Made by a program: the position numbers and the translations under genes. This document shows positions 1-7,590 of a stretch of DNA of 10,759 nt, piece by piece. The stretch is from an uncultured Spirochaetota bacterium (lineage in GTDB: Bacteria > Spirochaetota > UBA4802 > UBA5368). The stretch covers positions 1 to 10,759 of the forward strand of contig CALMJO010000592.1 of the NCBI GenBank assembly GCA_937864375.1, read 5' to 3'. Position 1 is the first letter of the stretch; each line of letters begins with the position of its first letter. The notes below the pieces were generated by a model. That model was given only the letters and a program-made list of their open reading frames with translations. It made no database searches and was not told where the DNA came from.

Positions 1-592
1 GAACGATTACTTTGGCAAGGGGCTCTCGGGGGGGAGGCTCGTCGTCTACCCGCACAGGGCAGTCACCTTCAGGCCGGAAAACAATATTATCACCGGTAAC
101 GTGAACCTGTTCGGGGCCACGGCCGGCGAGGCCTTCATCAACGGCATGGCGGGGGAGCGGTTCGCCGTGCGCAATTCCGGCGCCGTCGCGGTGGTGGAGG
201 GGCTGGGAGACCATGGGTGCGAATACATGACCGGCGGCGTCGTCGCGGTGCTGGGAAAGACCGGCGTGAACTTCGCCGCGGGCATGTCCGGCGGCGTGGC
301 CTACGTCCTCGACGAGGACCAGCTCTTCGACACCAACTGCAACCTGGAGATGGTGGACATCGAGCCGGTTTCATCGGCCGAGGACGTGCGGACCCTGCGC
401 GCGCTCATCGAGCGGCACGTGGGATTCACGGGCAGCCGTTACGCGGCGCGCATACTGGAGGACTGGGACGCCATGCTCCCGCAATTCGTCAAGGTGATGC
501 CCATCGATTACCGCAAGGCGCTCGAAAGGATAAGGAAGGAAGAGAGCAGGGATACCGAGAACGTGCTCGTAACTGAGGAGGTTTTCCGTTAA
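1..592 (+). CDS. gltB: Glutamate synthase large subunit, C-terminal part (partial at 5' end)
   Basis: This is the end of the large (alpha) subunit of NADPH glutamate synthase, which makes glutamate from glutamine and 2-oxoglutarate in the cytoplasm. The reading frame is open from base 2, and 196 codons remain before TAA at 590-592. What is visible is the C-terminal GXGXG beta-helix domain, beginning [17 protein letters not shown] and continuing through repeated glycine turns ([42 protein letters not shown]). The typical family tail follows, with [10 protein letters not shown] and a [12 protein letters not shown] segment. The amidotransferase and FMN/3Fe-4S synthase domains lie outside the window. 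The stop overlaps the gltD start (TAATG), so the two subunits are probably translated together as an operon. The promoter is not in the window. Identification is confident from the domain and from the neighbour. Confidence 0.96.
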   Translation, partial: NDYFGKGLSGGRLVVYPHRAVTFRPENNIITGNVNLFGATAGEAFINGMAGERFAVRNSGAVAVVEGLGDHGCEYMTGGVVAVLGKTGVNFAAGMSGGVAYVLDEDQLFDTNCNLEMVDIEPVSSAEDVRTLRALIERHVGFTGSRYAARILEDWDAMLPQFVKVMPIDYRKALERIRKEESRDTENVLVTEEVFR

Positions 593-2010
593 TGGGCCAT
601 GCCGAAGCGTTCATAACCGTCGATCGAAAAAATTATTCCTGCGAGCCCGTCGAACAGAGGGTGCGGCATTTCAGGGAATTCGTCATACTTCCGCCGGAGG
701 AGGAGCTCCGCAGGCAGGGCTCCCGCTGCATGGACTGCGGGATCCCCTTCTGCCACACGCTTGGCTGTCCCGTCGTGAACCTCATTCCTGAATTCAACGA
801 CTACGTGTATCGCGGGCGGTGGAAAGACGCCTACGAGCGTCTGGAGCTCACCAACAACCTGCCCGAGATCACCGGCAGGATATGCCCCGCCCCCTGCGAA
901 ACCGCGTGCACGCTGTCGATCAACGCGGCGCCGGTGACGATCAAGCAGATGGAGCTTTCGATCATCGAGCGCGCGTTCAGGGAAGGCTGGGTGGTTCCGC
1001 GGCCTCCCCAGCGGGAGAGCGGGCGCAGCGTCGCCGTCATAGGCTCCGGTCCCGCGGGCCTTGCGGCCGCGCAGCAGCTCCGGAGGGCTGGTCACCGGGT
1101 GACCGTCTTCGAGAAGGCCGAGGAGGTGGGCGGACTGCTCCGCTACGGCATCCCGGACTTCAAGCTCGAGAAATGGGTGCTCGATCGAAGGATCGCCCAG
1201 ATGAAGGCCGAGGGAATCCAGTTCGAGACCAACGTCACCGCGGGGGATGACGTCTCGGCGCGCTTTTTAAGGAGGAGCTTCAACGCGATCCTGCTTACGG
1301 TAGGTTCCGAGGCGCCGCGCGATCTTCCGATCAAGGGAAGGGAACTCGAAGGCGTTCACTTCGCCCTGGAGTTCCTGGGATCGAACAACAGGCTGGTATC
1401 CGGAAGGCTTTCCGAGGAGGAAGGCCTGCATGCGAAAGGAAGAAATGTCCTCGTCATCGGCGGGGGAGACACCGGGAGCGACTGCATAGGCACCTCGAAC
1501 CGGCATGGCGCCGCGTCGGTCACCCAGATCGAGATCATGCCGCGGCCGCGCGAATGGAACGAGCCGTGGAACCCGGAGTGGCCGGAATGGCCCGCGATCA
1601 TGCGCACCTCGACCTCGCAGGAGGAGGGATGCGAGCGCATGTGGTGCGTAGCGACGAAGGAATTCCTGGGGAAGGGGCGCGTCGAGCGCGCGCATTGCGT
1701 GAAAGTCGAATGGGCCAGGGACGATCAGGGCCGCATGAACATGAGGGAGGTCCCCGGCAGCGACTTCGAAATCAGGACCGACTTGGTCATGCTGGCGATG
1801 GGGTTTCTGCACCCGGTTCATTCAAGGCTCATCGGGGACCTGGGGCTCGATTACGACGCCAGGGGAAACGTGAAGACCGCGGATTACGCGACCACGGCAA
1901 AGGGCGTGTTCGCCGCCGGCGACGCGGCGACGGGGCAGTCCCTCGTGGTACGGGCGATTTTCCACGGCCGCCGGGCCGCCGCCGCGGTGGACCGGTACTT
2001 CAGGGGATAG
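592..2010 (+). CDS. gltD: Glutamate synthase small subunit (NADPH-binding beta subunit)
   Basis: This flavoprotein subunit takes electrons from NAD(P)H through FAD and iron-sulfur clusters and passes them to GltB. It has 472 residues, the usual length. The N-terminal region carries the cysteines for two 4Fe-4S clusters: C46, C49, C54 and C59 (CMDCGIPFCHTLGCP), then C98, C102 and C106 (CPAPCETAC). The FAD-binding dinucleotide fold is at about residues 147-158 (VAVIGSGPAGLA). The NAD(P)H-binding fold is at about 286-297 (VLVIGGGDTGSD). The second FAD motif is near 439-449 (VFAAGDAATGQ). The start ATG at 592 overlaps the gltB stop by one base. A GAGGAGGT ribosome binding site at 575-582 lies inside the end of gltB, so translational coupling is likely. 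All key residues look intact. Confidence 0.97.
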   Translation: MGHAEAFITVDRKNYSCEPVEQRVRHFREFVILPPEEELRRQGSRCMDCGIPFCHTLGCPVVNLIPEFNDYVYRGRWKDAYERLELTNNLPEITGRICPAPCETACTLSINAAPVTIKQMELSIIERAFREGWVVPRPPQRESGRSVAVIGSGPAGLAAAQQLRRAGHRVTVFEKAEEVGGLLRYGIPDFKLEKWVLDRRIAQMKAEGIQFETNVTAGDDVSARFLRRSFNAILLTVGSEAPRDLPIKGRELEGVHFALEFLGSNNRLVSGRLSEEEGLHAKGRNVLVIGGGDTGSDCIGTSNRHGAASVTQIEIMPRPREWNEPWNPEWPEWPAIMRTSTSQEEGCERMWCVATKEFLGKGRVERAHCVKVEWARDDQGRMNMREVPGSDFEIRTDLVMLAMGFLHPVHSRLIGDLGLDYDARGNVKTADYATTAKGVFAAGDAATGQSLVVRAIFHGRRAAAAVDRYFRG

Positions 2011-2013
2011 CCG

Positions 2014-2035
2014 GGCGCCTGGACGCGCCGGCGCG
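2014..2035. terminator. GC-rich hairpin between convergent gltD and response regulator genes (weak)
   Basis: Only 35 bases separate the gltD stop from the stop of the opposing gene. They contain GGCGC (2014-2018) pairing with GCGCC (2025-2029), and an overlapping 12-bp palindrome CGCGCCGGCGCG at 2024-2035. Either could form a stem in both transcripts. There is no T-run on either side, so this is not a classical intrinsic terminator. It could be a Rho-assisted or 3'-end stabilising structure, or just GC-rich sequence. Confidence 0.3.
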
Positions 2036-2045
2036 GCATCCGGCC

Positions 2046-2462
2046 TCAGGCATTGAGCACGGTGTGGACTTTCCTGAGAAGTACGTCCTCCTTGATGGGC
2101 TTCACCAGGAAGTCGACGGCGCCAAGCCGTGAGGCTTTTATCACGTCATCCCTGGTGTCGCGCGCGGTAACGACGATCACCGGGATCTTTGTGTACTGCG
2201 CGTCGGCACGCAGCTTCTCGAGGATTTCGAACCCGTTCTCCTCCGGCATCATGAGGTCAAGCAGGATCACGGCGGGCTTATACGCCTTGAGCATGCCCCA
2301 CATCACCTTCCCGTTTTCGGCGCTTATTACGGAAAAATCATCCCCGAGTATGCCCTCGATGATGAAAATGTTGGAGCGGACGTCGTCCACGACCAGGACC
2401 AGCGGTTTTCTGCTGTCGATGACCGGTTCCACTTTTTTAAGAAGACTTTCTATCTCGTCCAT
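2046..2462 (-). CDS. Single-domain response regulator (receiver only)
   Basis: This protein of 138 residues is a CheY-like receiver with no output domain. The acidic pocket is D26-D27 (VLVVDDVRSN), the phosphoacceptor is D69 (ILLDLMMPEENGFE), the switch threonine is T99 (VVTARD) and the conserved lysine is K121 (FLVKPI). A 20-residue N-terminal extension precedes the fold. I chose the ATG at 2462 because AAGGAGGGG lies at about 2470-2478, eight bases upstream. The in-frame ATG at 2486 would put that ribosome binding site inside the gene. It lies 52 bases downstream of the hybrid kinase on the same strand, with no terminator visible between them. It is therefore probably co-transcribed and a phosphorylation partner of that kinase. 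Without a DNA-binding or enzymatic domain it must act by protein contact or as a relay intermediate. Confidence 0.93.
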   Translation of the reverse strand: MDEIESLLKKVEPVIDSRKPLVLVVDDVRSNIFIIEGILGDDFSVISAENGKVMWGMLKAYKPAVILLDLMMPEENGFEILEKLRADAQYTKIPVIVVTARDTRDDVIKASRLGAVDFLVKPIKEDVLLRKVHTVLNA

Positions 2463-2514
2463 TCGGCAACCCCTCCTTCCGGGCAATGCTTTGAAAGAAA
2501 AATTGAATTGAAGT

Positions 2515-4626
2515 TCATGTCTTGTTTCTCTTGCCCTGCCGCTCGAACTGGAACACCATCTGCCGGATCAGGTCCTCGTCATCGATCGGCTTGGAGACAT
2601 AGGCGTCGAACCCGCTCATGAGGATATGCTCCCGTTCGCCCTTCATCGCGCGCGCGGTTATCGCGATCACGGGCACGTCCGCGCCTCCCGGCTTCCCGCG
2701 TATCATCTTCAATGCCTGGTGGCCGTCCATGCCCGGCATCATTATGTCCATGAGGACCATGCCGGGTTGAAGGCGCTCAAAGAGCTCGACCGCTTCGCGG
2801 CCGTCAGCCGCAAAATGGAGCTCGTACCGGGAATCAAGGACCATGGCGATCATCTCCCTGGTGCTCGACTCGTCGTCGGCGACAAGCACGAGCGCGCGCC
2901 CGCCCGGGCCCGGGGACGGCGTGCCGCCGAAATTTACTCCGGGGCGTGCGTTCGGTAAAGGCGCGGTGTCCTGTGAGCCGTCGTGTGCGTGCAGCGGCAG
3001 GTGAAACGTGACCTCGGTCCCCCGCCCCTTCGTGCTTCGCGCGTAAATCTCACCGCCCATAAGGGTGACGAGGTCCCTCGAGAGCGACAGCCCGAGCCCG
3101 GAGCCGGAATACTTGCGCGACGCGGACCCGTCCAGCTGCCTGAACCGGTCGAAGATGTACGGGAGCTCTTCGCTGCTGATTCCTATCCCCGTGTCGGTGC
3201 ACTTGAAAAACAACGCGCCCTCGCTCGTGAAAACTGAAAGCTCGATGCGTCCTTCCTCGGTGAATTTTACCGCATTGCTCATGATGTTCGTGAGCACCTG
3301 GAGCAGGCGTCTCTGGTCATAGACGAGCGTGGCAGGTACCTGCGCATCGACACTGATTTCAATTGAAATATTTTTTTCGCCAGCGAGCGCACGGGTGAAC
3401 GAGTCCAGGTCGCCCATGAGCCCGGACAGGGGGAAAGGCTCCTCGATCATGTCCATCTTCCCCGCCTCGATCTTTGACAGATCCAGCAGGTCGTTGATGA
3501 GCGAAAGGAGGCGCTGGCCGCTCGAGTAGATGATCCCGAGCCCTTCCTTCTGCCGCTCGTTAAGGTTTGCCGTGTTCTTCCGCGAGAGCAGCTTTGATAC
3601 TCCCAGGATGGCGTTCATGGGGGTCCTGAGCTCGTGGGACAGGTTGGAAATGAATTCGTTTTTCAGACGATCGACCTCCTTTTCCCTGGTGATGTCGCGC
3701 AGGGACAGGATGATCTCGGAGGCCTTGTTGAAGACGTAGCGAATGTGGTTTTTCGAAATGCCGAGGATGCGGTTCGGGGTATGCGGACCATGGACGGTCA
3801 CCTCCAGCACGGTCTCGTCGTCGCTGTCGTCAAGGATGAAGGAGCGGATGGCCGCCTTGTCGCCCTCGCATCGCGAGAAGAGGTCATCAATTGTGATCAC
3901 CTCCTTGTCGCTCTGGGCAAAATCGAGGTATTCCATCGCCTTCACGTTCATGACGATTACCCTGAAGTCCCTTCCCACGACGACCACGCCCTCGCCCAGG
4001 CTCTGAAGAATCAGCGCGAGGTGGTTCTTGCTGGTCCTGAGCTCTTCCTGTGTCTTTCTAACGGTGCGGAGAGTGTCGCTGAGCTTCGTCCTGGATTTCT
4101 TGAATGCTTCGCGGGTCACGTGATCTTGCCGCGAAGCATGGGATTTCTTCCCGGAGAAGGGGAATCCGACGATTGCAGACGCGAGGCGCGCGGTGAGGGG
4201 GGACAGAGCGGCAATGGTCCGGGAGCCGAGCGGCTTGTCCCTCGTGAACAGGACGAGCAGGCCGGTCCCTGCGAGCGGCAGGAAGTGGGCATACTGCGCG
4301 TGTCCGCGTGCGTTGGAAGACAGCGTGCAGGGAATTTTTCCGATCAACTTCGCCCGGCGGCCGTTGCCTCCGGGAGAGTATACCGTGTCCAGGAAATCGC
4401 GGAAGACCGGGCGTGAATCAAATCCTTTCGGGAGGGACACGGTTGCGCGGAATGGATGCCCTGTTTTGGGGTTGTCCTCGAACAGGGCAGCCACGCCCGC
4501 ATGGCATCCCAGGGCTTTTCTCATCGCGGACAGGGCTCCGGTGAGCATCACGCCGGGCTCGGACGTCCATCCGATCGAAAGGGCGATCTGCAACAGTTTG
4601 GCGTCAAGTTTTAAATCTGCACGCAT
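2515..4626 (-). CDS. Hybrid sensor histidine kinase (GAF-like, PAS, HisKA, HATPase, receiver)
   Basis: This is a cytoplasmic hybrid kinase of 703 residues; no membrane segments are visible. Residues about 1-155 resemble a GAF fold (ending FLPLAGTGLLVLF and a helix TARLASAIVG). Residues 165-205 are a charged linker, probably coiled coil. Residues about 202-312 form a PAS domain (LQSLGEGVVVVGRDFRVIVM). HisKA follows with phosphoacceptor H331 in FISNLSHELRTPMNAILG. The ATPase domain has its N-box at N447/N451 (LTNIMSNAVKFT), G1 at D478 (DTGIG) and G2 at 508-512 (GSGLGL region). A proline/glycine-rich linker (about 547-576) leads to a receiver with D584-D585, phosphoacceptor D627 (MDIMMPGMDG), T657 and K679. 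An in-frame TAA abuts the start codon, so the protein cannot begin further upstream. No strong ribosome binding site is seen. It heads an operon with the receiver protein downstream. The signal sensed is unknown. Confidence 0.95.
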   Translation of the reverse strand: MRADLKLDAKLLQIALSIGWTSEPGVMLTGALSAMRKALGCHAGVAALFEDNPKTGHPFRATVSLPKGFDSRPVFRDFLDTVYSPGGNGRRAKLIGKIPCTLSSNARGHAQYAHFLPLAGTGLLVLFTRDKPLGSRTIAALSPLTARLASAIVGFPFSGKKSHASRQDHVTREAFKKSRTKLSDTLRTVRKTQEELRTSKNHLALILQSLGEGVVVVGRDFRVIVMNVKAMEYLDFAQSDKEVITIDDLFSRCEGDKAAIRSFILDDSDDETVLEVTVHGPHTPNRILGISKNHIRYVFNKASEIILSLRDITREKEVDRLKNEFISNLSHELRTPMNAILGVSKLLSRKNTANLNERQKEGLGIIYSSGQRLLSLINDLLDLSKIEAGKMDMIEEPFPLSGLMGDLDSFTRALAGEKNISIEISVDAQVPATLVYDQRRLLQVLTNIMSNAVKFTEEGRIELSVFTSEGALFFKCTDTGIGISSEELPYIFDRFRQLDGSASRKYSGSGLGLSLSRDLVTLMGGEIYARSTKGRGTEVTFHLPLHAHDGSQDTAPLPNARPGVNFGGTPSPGPGGRALVLVADDESSTREMIAMVLDSRYELHFAADGREAVELFERLQPGMVLMDIMMPGMDGHQALKMIRGKPGGADVPVIAITARAMKGEREHILMSGFDAYVSKPIDDEDLIRQMVFQFERQGKRNKT

Positions 4627-4652
4627 TTACTTGTCTAATAAGTTCCATCCCC

Positions 4653-4681
4653 AGTATAGCAATGCGTGGCAATTAAGTCAA
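4653..4681 (-). promoter_or_regulatory. Sigma-70 promoter of the kinase-regulator operon
   Basis: Read on the minus strand, TTGACT (4681-4676) and TATACT (4658-4653) are separated by exactly 17 bases. Each box matches the vegetative consensus at five of six positions. Transcription would start near 4646 and leave a leader of about 20 bases before the kinase ATG at 4626. The short leader has no clear ribosome binding site. This is the clearest promoter in the window. Confidence 0.75.
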
Positions 4682-4866
4682 GATATCCGGCAGTGTTATT
4701 CGATCCGGCGTGCCTTTATGGGGATGGGTAAGCAAATATTCGAAGGGCACGTGGGAATCGTAAGGTTTTTTGTGGCGCCGGCACGGGATCGCATGTATTG
4801 TAGCGCAGGCACCGGCGAAACATCCCTGCCGTGCGGCAATGATTCGGCGCAACGAGGAGTACATTA

Positions 4867-5382
4867 ATGAATTCACTTTCGCTCACTGCACGTAAATGGC
4901 TCAAGGCGCTGCACCTGCTTTCCGTTTCGATGTGGGTGGGAGGCGCGCTCACGCTCGCGACGAAGCAGTTTTTCATTTCCGCATCGAGCGGCGGGGAGCT
5001 TTACGGCCTATTATCGATGATGCGCTACGTGGATTTCTACATTATCATACCGGGGGCCATGGGGTGCCTCGTAAGCGGGCTGGTGTACTCGATCTGGACC
5101 AACTGGGGCTTTTTCCGGCATCGCTGGGTCATGGTGAAGCGGGCCATCTGCCTGTTTGGGGTCATGTTCGGCACCTATCCGCTCGGTCCGTGGCTGGAGG
5201 GGATGGTGGAGCTTGCGCGCGAGGGCGGGCTCGCGGCACTCAGCGGTCCCGCGTTCACGCACAATGAATTGATGCTCATGATTTTTGGCTCCCTGCAGAC
5301 GGTGACGCTCGTCTTCGCCTGCGTTATTTCGAGCCTAAAGCCCTGGGGCCGGTCCGCGCGCGCACATCCTGGGGGGGACTAA
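4867..5382 (+). CDS. Small multi-pass membrane protein, DUF2269/CopD-like
   Basis: This is a predicted inner-membrane protein of 171 residues with about four hydrophobic helices: residues 11-33 ([20 protein letters not shown]), 54-77, 88-109 and 134-156. The first helix, with K-x2-LH-x5-MWVGG, resembles the start of DUF2269 proteins and the wider CopD/HemJ-like membrane families. In some of those families the histidine is a haem or metal ligand, but no function can be claimed here. The ATG at 4867 has a GAGGAG ribosome binding site at 4854-4859. It diverges from the hybrid kinase across 240 bases, and its TAA overlaps the stop of the chemoreceptor on the other strand. I found no convincing promoter for it. 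A TATTGT at 4796-4801 has no -35 box at a proper distance, and a short hairpin TGCCG/CGGCA (4827-4838) lies in its leader. The gene is real; its family assignment is tentative. Confidence 0.85.
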   Translation: MNSLSLTARKWLKALHLLSVSMWVGGALTLATKQFFISASSGGELYGLLSMMRYVDFYIIIPGAMGCLVSGLVYSIWTNWGFFRHRWVMVKRAICLFGVMFGTYPLGPWLEGMVELAREGGLAALSGPAFTHNELMLMIFGSLQTVTLVFACVISSLKPWGRSARAHPGGD

Positions 5383-7193
5383 TCGGTCCCCGCGACGTTT
5401 GCCTCCCTGTCCCCTCCAGATCCCATGTTCTTGCCGAACTCGTCGATCTCGTTCCTGAGGCCGCTCATCATCTCCACGAGCGCGCGCGCCGAATCGGCTA
5501 TGGCCTGGATGCGCAGCGTGTTGTTCTGCGAGAGCTCGTTGATGGATCCCACGCCGCGCGAGACCTCGGAGACCGCGAGACTCTGCTCGTTCATCGCGCG
5601 GGTGATCTGTTCGGCGCGTACCTTGACCAGCGCGGCGCTCTCCTGGACGATCCCGTGCGCGCTGGCCTGGCGCCCCGCCTGGCCGGAGATTTCCGAAATC
5701 ATCGCGACGATCCCGTCTATGTCCTTCATGATCGCGTTGATGCGGGAAACCGCGACCGTGATGTTCTGCATGCCGCTCGTGATCTCCTGCTCGTTGTTCC
5801 TGATGAGCGCGTTGATGCTCTTGATGCTGCCTGCGGTCGCGTCGGCAAGCTTGCCTATCTCGTCGGCGACGACCGCGAACCCGCGTCCCGCCTCACCGGC
5901 GCGCGCGGCCTCGATCGCGGCGTTGAGGGCGAGGAGGTTGATGCGGTCCGATATATCGTTGATGATCCCGACGATGCCGGTGATCTCCGCGGAGCTCCCG
6001 CTGATCGTCCGCATGCTCTCGTTCATGACACGGAGCGACTCCTCCCCGGACTTCGCGTTCGACGATATCTGGTTTATCATCGAGAGCGAGCGTCCCACGG
6101 TGTCGCCCAGCTGCGCGGCCGAGCCGCCAAGCTCGGTGAGCGCCTTCGCGAGCCTCTCGATACCCGCGTACTGGTCGTCCGCGCTCTGCTTCACGCTTTC
6201 CACCGCGGCCGAGATTTCCTCGATTGACGCGCTGATCTCCTCGGTGGAGGCGGCCTGCTCGCGCGTGTTGTCGGTGAACTCCTCCACGCCGGAGGAGAGC
6301 GACTCGGTGTGGTTCACGAGGCTCTGGGAATTCTTCCTGAGGACGTCCCTGATAAAGAGGTTCTGCGCCAGGTTTTTCTCCGACTCCCTCTGCGCCCGCT
6401 CGTTCGCGATCTCGGTGGTGCGCGCGAGGTCGAGGAAGCGCCTGAGGGAGCCCGCCATCGAGCAGAGGATGAAGAGCGTGATTCCCACCACAAAGCGCGA
6501 GTGGCGGCTTCCCGGGAAGAGATCGTACATGACGTCGGATTCGAACGTGTGGGTGCTCACGATGTCGACCACCGCACCGTGAATCGCGAGCAGGAGACCG
6601 ATGAACGAGGGCATCAGGTAGCGCAGGCGGCGGTTGCGCGCCATGTCGATGACGAAGCAGACGACGGCATAGATGATGAACATGAAGAGCACGGCGTCGC
6701 GCACAAGGTAGGCGGGGCCCTGCGCGCCGCGCCCGTAATCGGCCTGCCGGATGAGCCAGTCGGAGCGGTGCTCGGTGACCGACACGTAAAGGTCGGGCGC
6801 GATGAAGGAGAGAGCGACAAATCCCACTGCAAGCGCGAGTCCGATCCACACGAGCGCCCTGTTGAACGAGTGCCATCGGGGCCCCATAACGAGGAGATTC
6901 ATCAGCAGGTAGGGAATGGCGAAAAAGAAGAACCCGGCTGCGATCTGCTCCAGGCGGTGGAACTGCATGCCCGCCGGGGAATTGAGCAGGTAGCCGCCCA
7001 CCAGGAGGATCATGGTTTCGGAAAAGACGAACACGACGCCGGTGAGCGCCATCACGGTCATGGTGAAATAGAGCCTGTCCCTCACGAAGTAGTAGATGTA
7101 CGCGAAGATGAACAAACCCATGAAAAGCGAGCCGAAGCAGATGAGCGGGATGGAGAACTGGGAGAGGGTGAGTGCGTATTTGAACTCTGGCAT
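5379..7193 (-). CDS. Methyl-accepting chemotaxis protein with seven-helix N-terminal membrane domain
   Basis: This is a chemoreceptor of 604 residues. The N-terminus has about seven hydrophobic segments: residues 13-35, 43-69, 84-103, 113-132, 163-184, 193-212 and 233-249. It has no large periplasmic domain; the longest loop (about 133-162) is 30 residues. No HAMP domain is recognisable between the last helix and the cytoplasmic coiled coil that begins near 252. The signalling hairpin is canonical: [20 protein letters not shown] at 417-436, then [15 protein letters not shown]. This tip binds CheA and CheW. Candidate methylation stretches lie in the flanking helices (for example [13 protein letters not shown], 316-328). 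There is no CheR-binding pentapeptide at the C-terminus (ends VAGTD). The start at 7193 follows an AGGAAT about 15 bases upstream, which is a poor site, but membrane topology fits this start. Its stop overlaps that of the convergent membrane-protein gene. Confidence 0.93.
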   Translation of the reverse strand: MPEFKYALTLSQFSIPLICFGSLFMGLFIFAYIYYFVRDRLYFTMTVMALTGVVFVFSETMILLVGGYLLNSPAGMQFHRLEQIAAGFFFFAIPYLLMNLLVMGPRWHSFNRALVWIGLALAVGFVALSFIAPDLYVSVTEHRSDWLIRQADYGRGAQGPAYLVRDAVLFMFIIYAVVCFVIDMARNRRLRYLMPSFIGLLLAIHGAVVDIVSTHTFESDVMYDLFPGSRHSRFVVGITLFILCSMAGSLRRFLDLARTTEIANERAQRESEKNLAQNLFIRDVLRKNSQSLVNHTESLSSGVEEFTDNTREQAASTEEISASIEEISAAVESVKQSADDQYAGIERLAKALTELGGSAAQLGDTVGRSLSMINQISSNAKSGEESLRVMNESMRTISGSSAEITGIVGIINDISDRINLLALNAAIEAARAGEAGRGFAVVADEIGKLADATAGSIKSINALIRNNEQEITSGMQNITVAVSRINAIMKDIDGIVAMISEISGQAGRQASAHGIVQESAALVKVRAEQITRAMNEQSLAVSEVSRGVGSINELSQNNTLRIQAIADSARALVEMMSGLRNEIDEFGKNMGSGGDREANVAGTD

Positions 7194-7225
7194 ATGGCTT
7201 ACCGGTCATTCCTGGGATGTGGCGT

Positions 7226-7242
7226 CAGGGCATGCTGCCCTG
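7226..7242. promoter_or_regulatory. Perfect 7-bp hairpin in the chemoreceptor leader
   Basis: CAGGGCA (7226-7232) and TGCCCTG (7236-7242) form a perfect stem with a three-base loop. It lies 33-49 bases upstream of the chemoreceptor start, inside the leader predicted from the promoter at 7290-7298. There is no T-run, so it is not an intrinsic terminator. It may affect mRNA stability or translation, or be an operator. Confidence 0.4.
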
Positions 7243-7289
7243 GGCATGAAAGGCAACGCGCACCGCGCGCATGTACGTTGACTGCCATA

Positions 7290-7298
7290 AGTATATCA
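7290..7298 (-). promoter_or_regulatory. Extended -10 promoter for the chemoreceptor
   Basis: On the minus strand the sequence reads TGATATACT, an extended -10 element (TGn followed by TATACT, five of six to consensus). The -10 hexamer is identical to that of the kinase operon. No -35 box is seen at 16-18 bases, which is usual for extended -10 promoters. The leader would be about 90 bases. Confidence 0.5.
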
Positions 7299-7316
7299 TG
7301 GCCGTATAAAGCGCAC

Positions 7317-7369
7317 GGATTTTTTGAGGCATGTTGCCGGCGGTAAGCCGCGTCGGTCCCGAAAAATCC
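7317..7369. repeat. Long-range inverted repeat between divergent promoters
   Basis: GGATTTTTTG (7317-7326) is complementary to CGAAAAATCC (7360-7369), giving ten pairs with one G-T wobble. The 33-base interior holds a small inner stem CGGC/GCCG (7338-7341 and 7347-7350). The element lies between the minus-strand chemoreceptor promoter and the plus-strand promoter candidate in front of rsgA. T-rich arms in otherwise GC-rich DNA make it stand out. It could be an operator or a cruciform-type structure; I know of no family it matches. Confidence 0.45.
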
Positions 7370-7398
7370 TTGACGCGGTCAACGGGCGGATTCATACC
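7370..7398 (+). promoter_or_regulatory. Candidate promoter for the rsgA leader (weak)
   Basis: TTGACG (7370-7375) matches the -35 consensus at five of six positions. Seventeen bases later CATACC (7393-7398) matches the -10 box at only three of six. The position suits transcription of the small ORF at 7428 and of rsgA. The weak -10 keeps this tentative. Confidence 0.3.
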
Positions 7399-7427
7399 CG
7401 TCCCATCACATGCCAAAGGAGAAGTGG

Positions 7428-7481
7428 ATGAGTGTCGCTAACCGGAAAGCCAGCGAATCAGGGGAAGGCACCGGTCGTTGA
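7428..7481 (+). CDS. Possible 17-codon leader ORF upstream of rsgA
   Basis: An ATG at 7428 is preceded by AAGGAG (7416-7421) with a spacing of six bases, one of the better ribosome binding sites in the window. The ORF encodes MSVANRKASESGEGTGR and stops at TGA 7479-7481. A 23-codon version could start in frame at 7410, but then the ribosome binding site would be inside it. It ends 14 bases before the first of three hairpins leading to rsgA. The peptide has no run of a single amino acid such as classical attenuator leaders carry. It may be a translated leader that senses ribosome activity, or a chance ORF. I recognise no family. Confidence 0.3.
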   Translation: MSVANRKASESGEGTGR

Positions 7482-7495
7482 CGTCCTGAACGGGT

Positions 7496-7590
7496 GAGCC
7501 GGCCATGCCGGCTCCCTCCACCAAGATCACCCCCCGGGCGCCCCGAACAGGTGCCCTTCCTCCCCGCGCGGCCGGGATCGGTTCCGCGCG
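7496..7590 (+). promoter_or_regulatory. Structured rsgA leader: three successive GC-rich hairpins
   Basis: Three stems follow one another. First, GAGCCGGC (7496-7503) with GCCGGCTC (7507-7514), a perfect 8-bp stem with loop CAT. Second, GGGCGCC (7536-7542) with GGTGCCC (7550-7556), seven pairs with one wobble. Third, CGCGCGG (7565-7571) with CCGCGCG (7584-7590), extended inside by CCG/CGG (7572-7574 and 7579-7581) with a two-base bulge. The rsgA ribosome binding site GGAGGA follows at 7604-7609 in an unpaired A-rich stretch. No T-run follows any stem. This looks like a structured 5' leader, but no known riboswitch or ribosomal-protein leader was recognised. Confidence 0.45.

Noticed and set aside
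2463..2486. Earlier start for the response regulator at 2486
   Set aside because: It would place the clear AAGGAGGGG ribosome binding site inside the coding region; the ATG at 2462 is spaced correctly.
3634..4416. A 260-codon plus-strand frame, and one at 4193-4867, opposite the kinase
   Set aside because: No domains, no ribosome binding sites, and the kinase on the other strand is intact with all motifs.
7278..7310. Plus-strand promoter from TTGACT (7278-7283) and TATAAA (7305-7310)
   Set aside because: The spacer is 21 bases, too long for sigma-70, and no gene starts at a suitable distance.
6309..7346. A 345-codon plus-strand open frame opposite the chemoreceptor
   Set aside because: Composition is His/Glu/Arg-rich without domains, and the minus-strand gene has helices and the receptor signature. 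It is a shadow frame.
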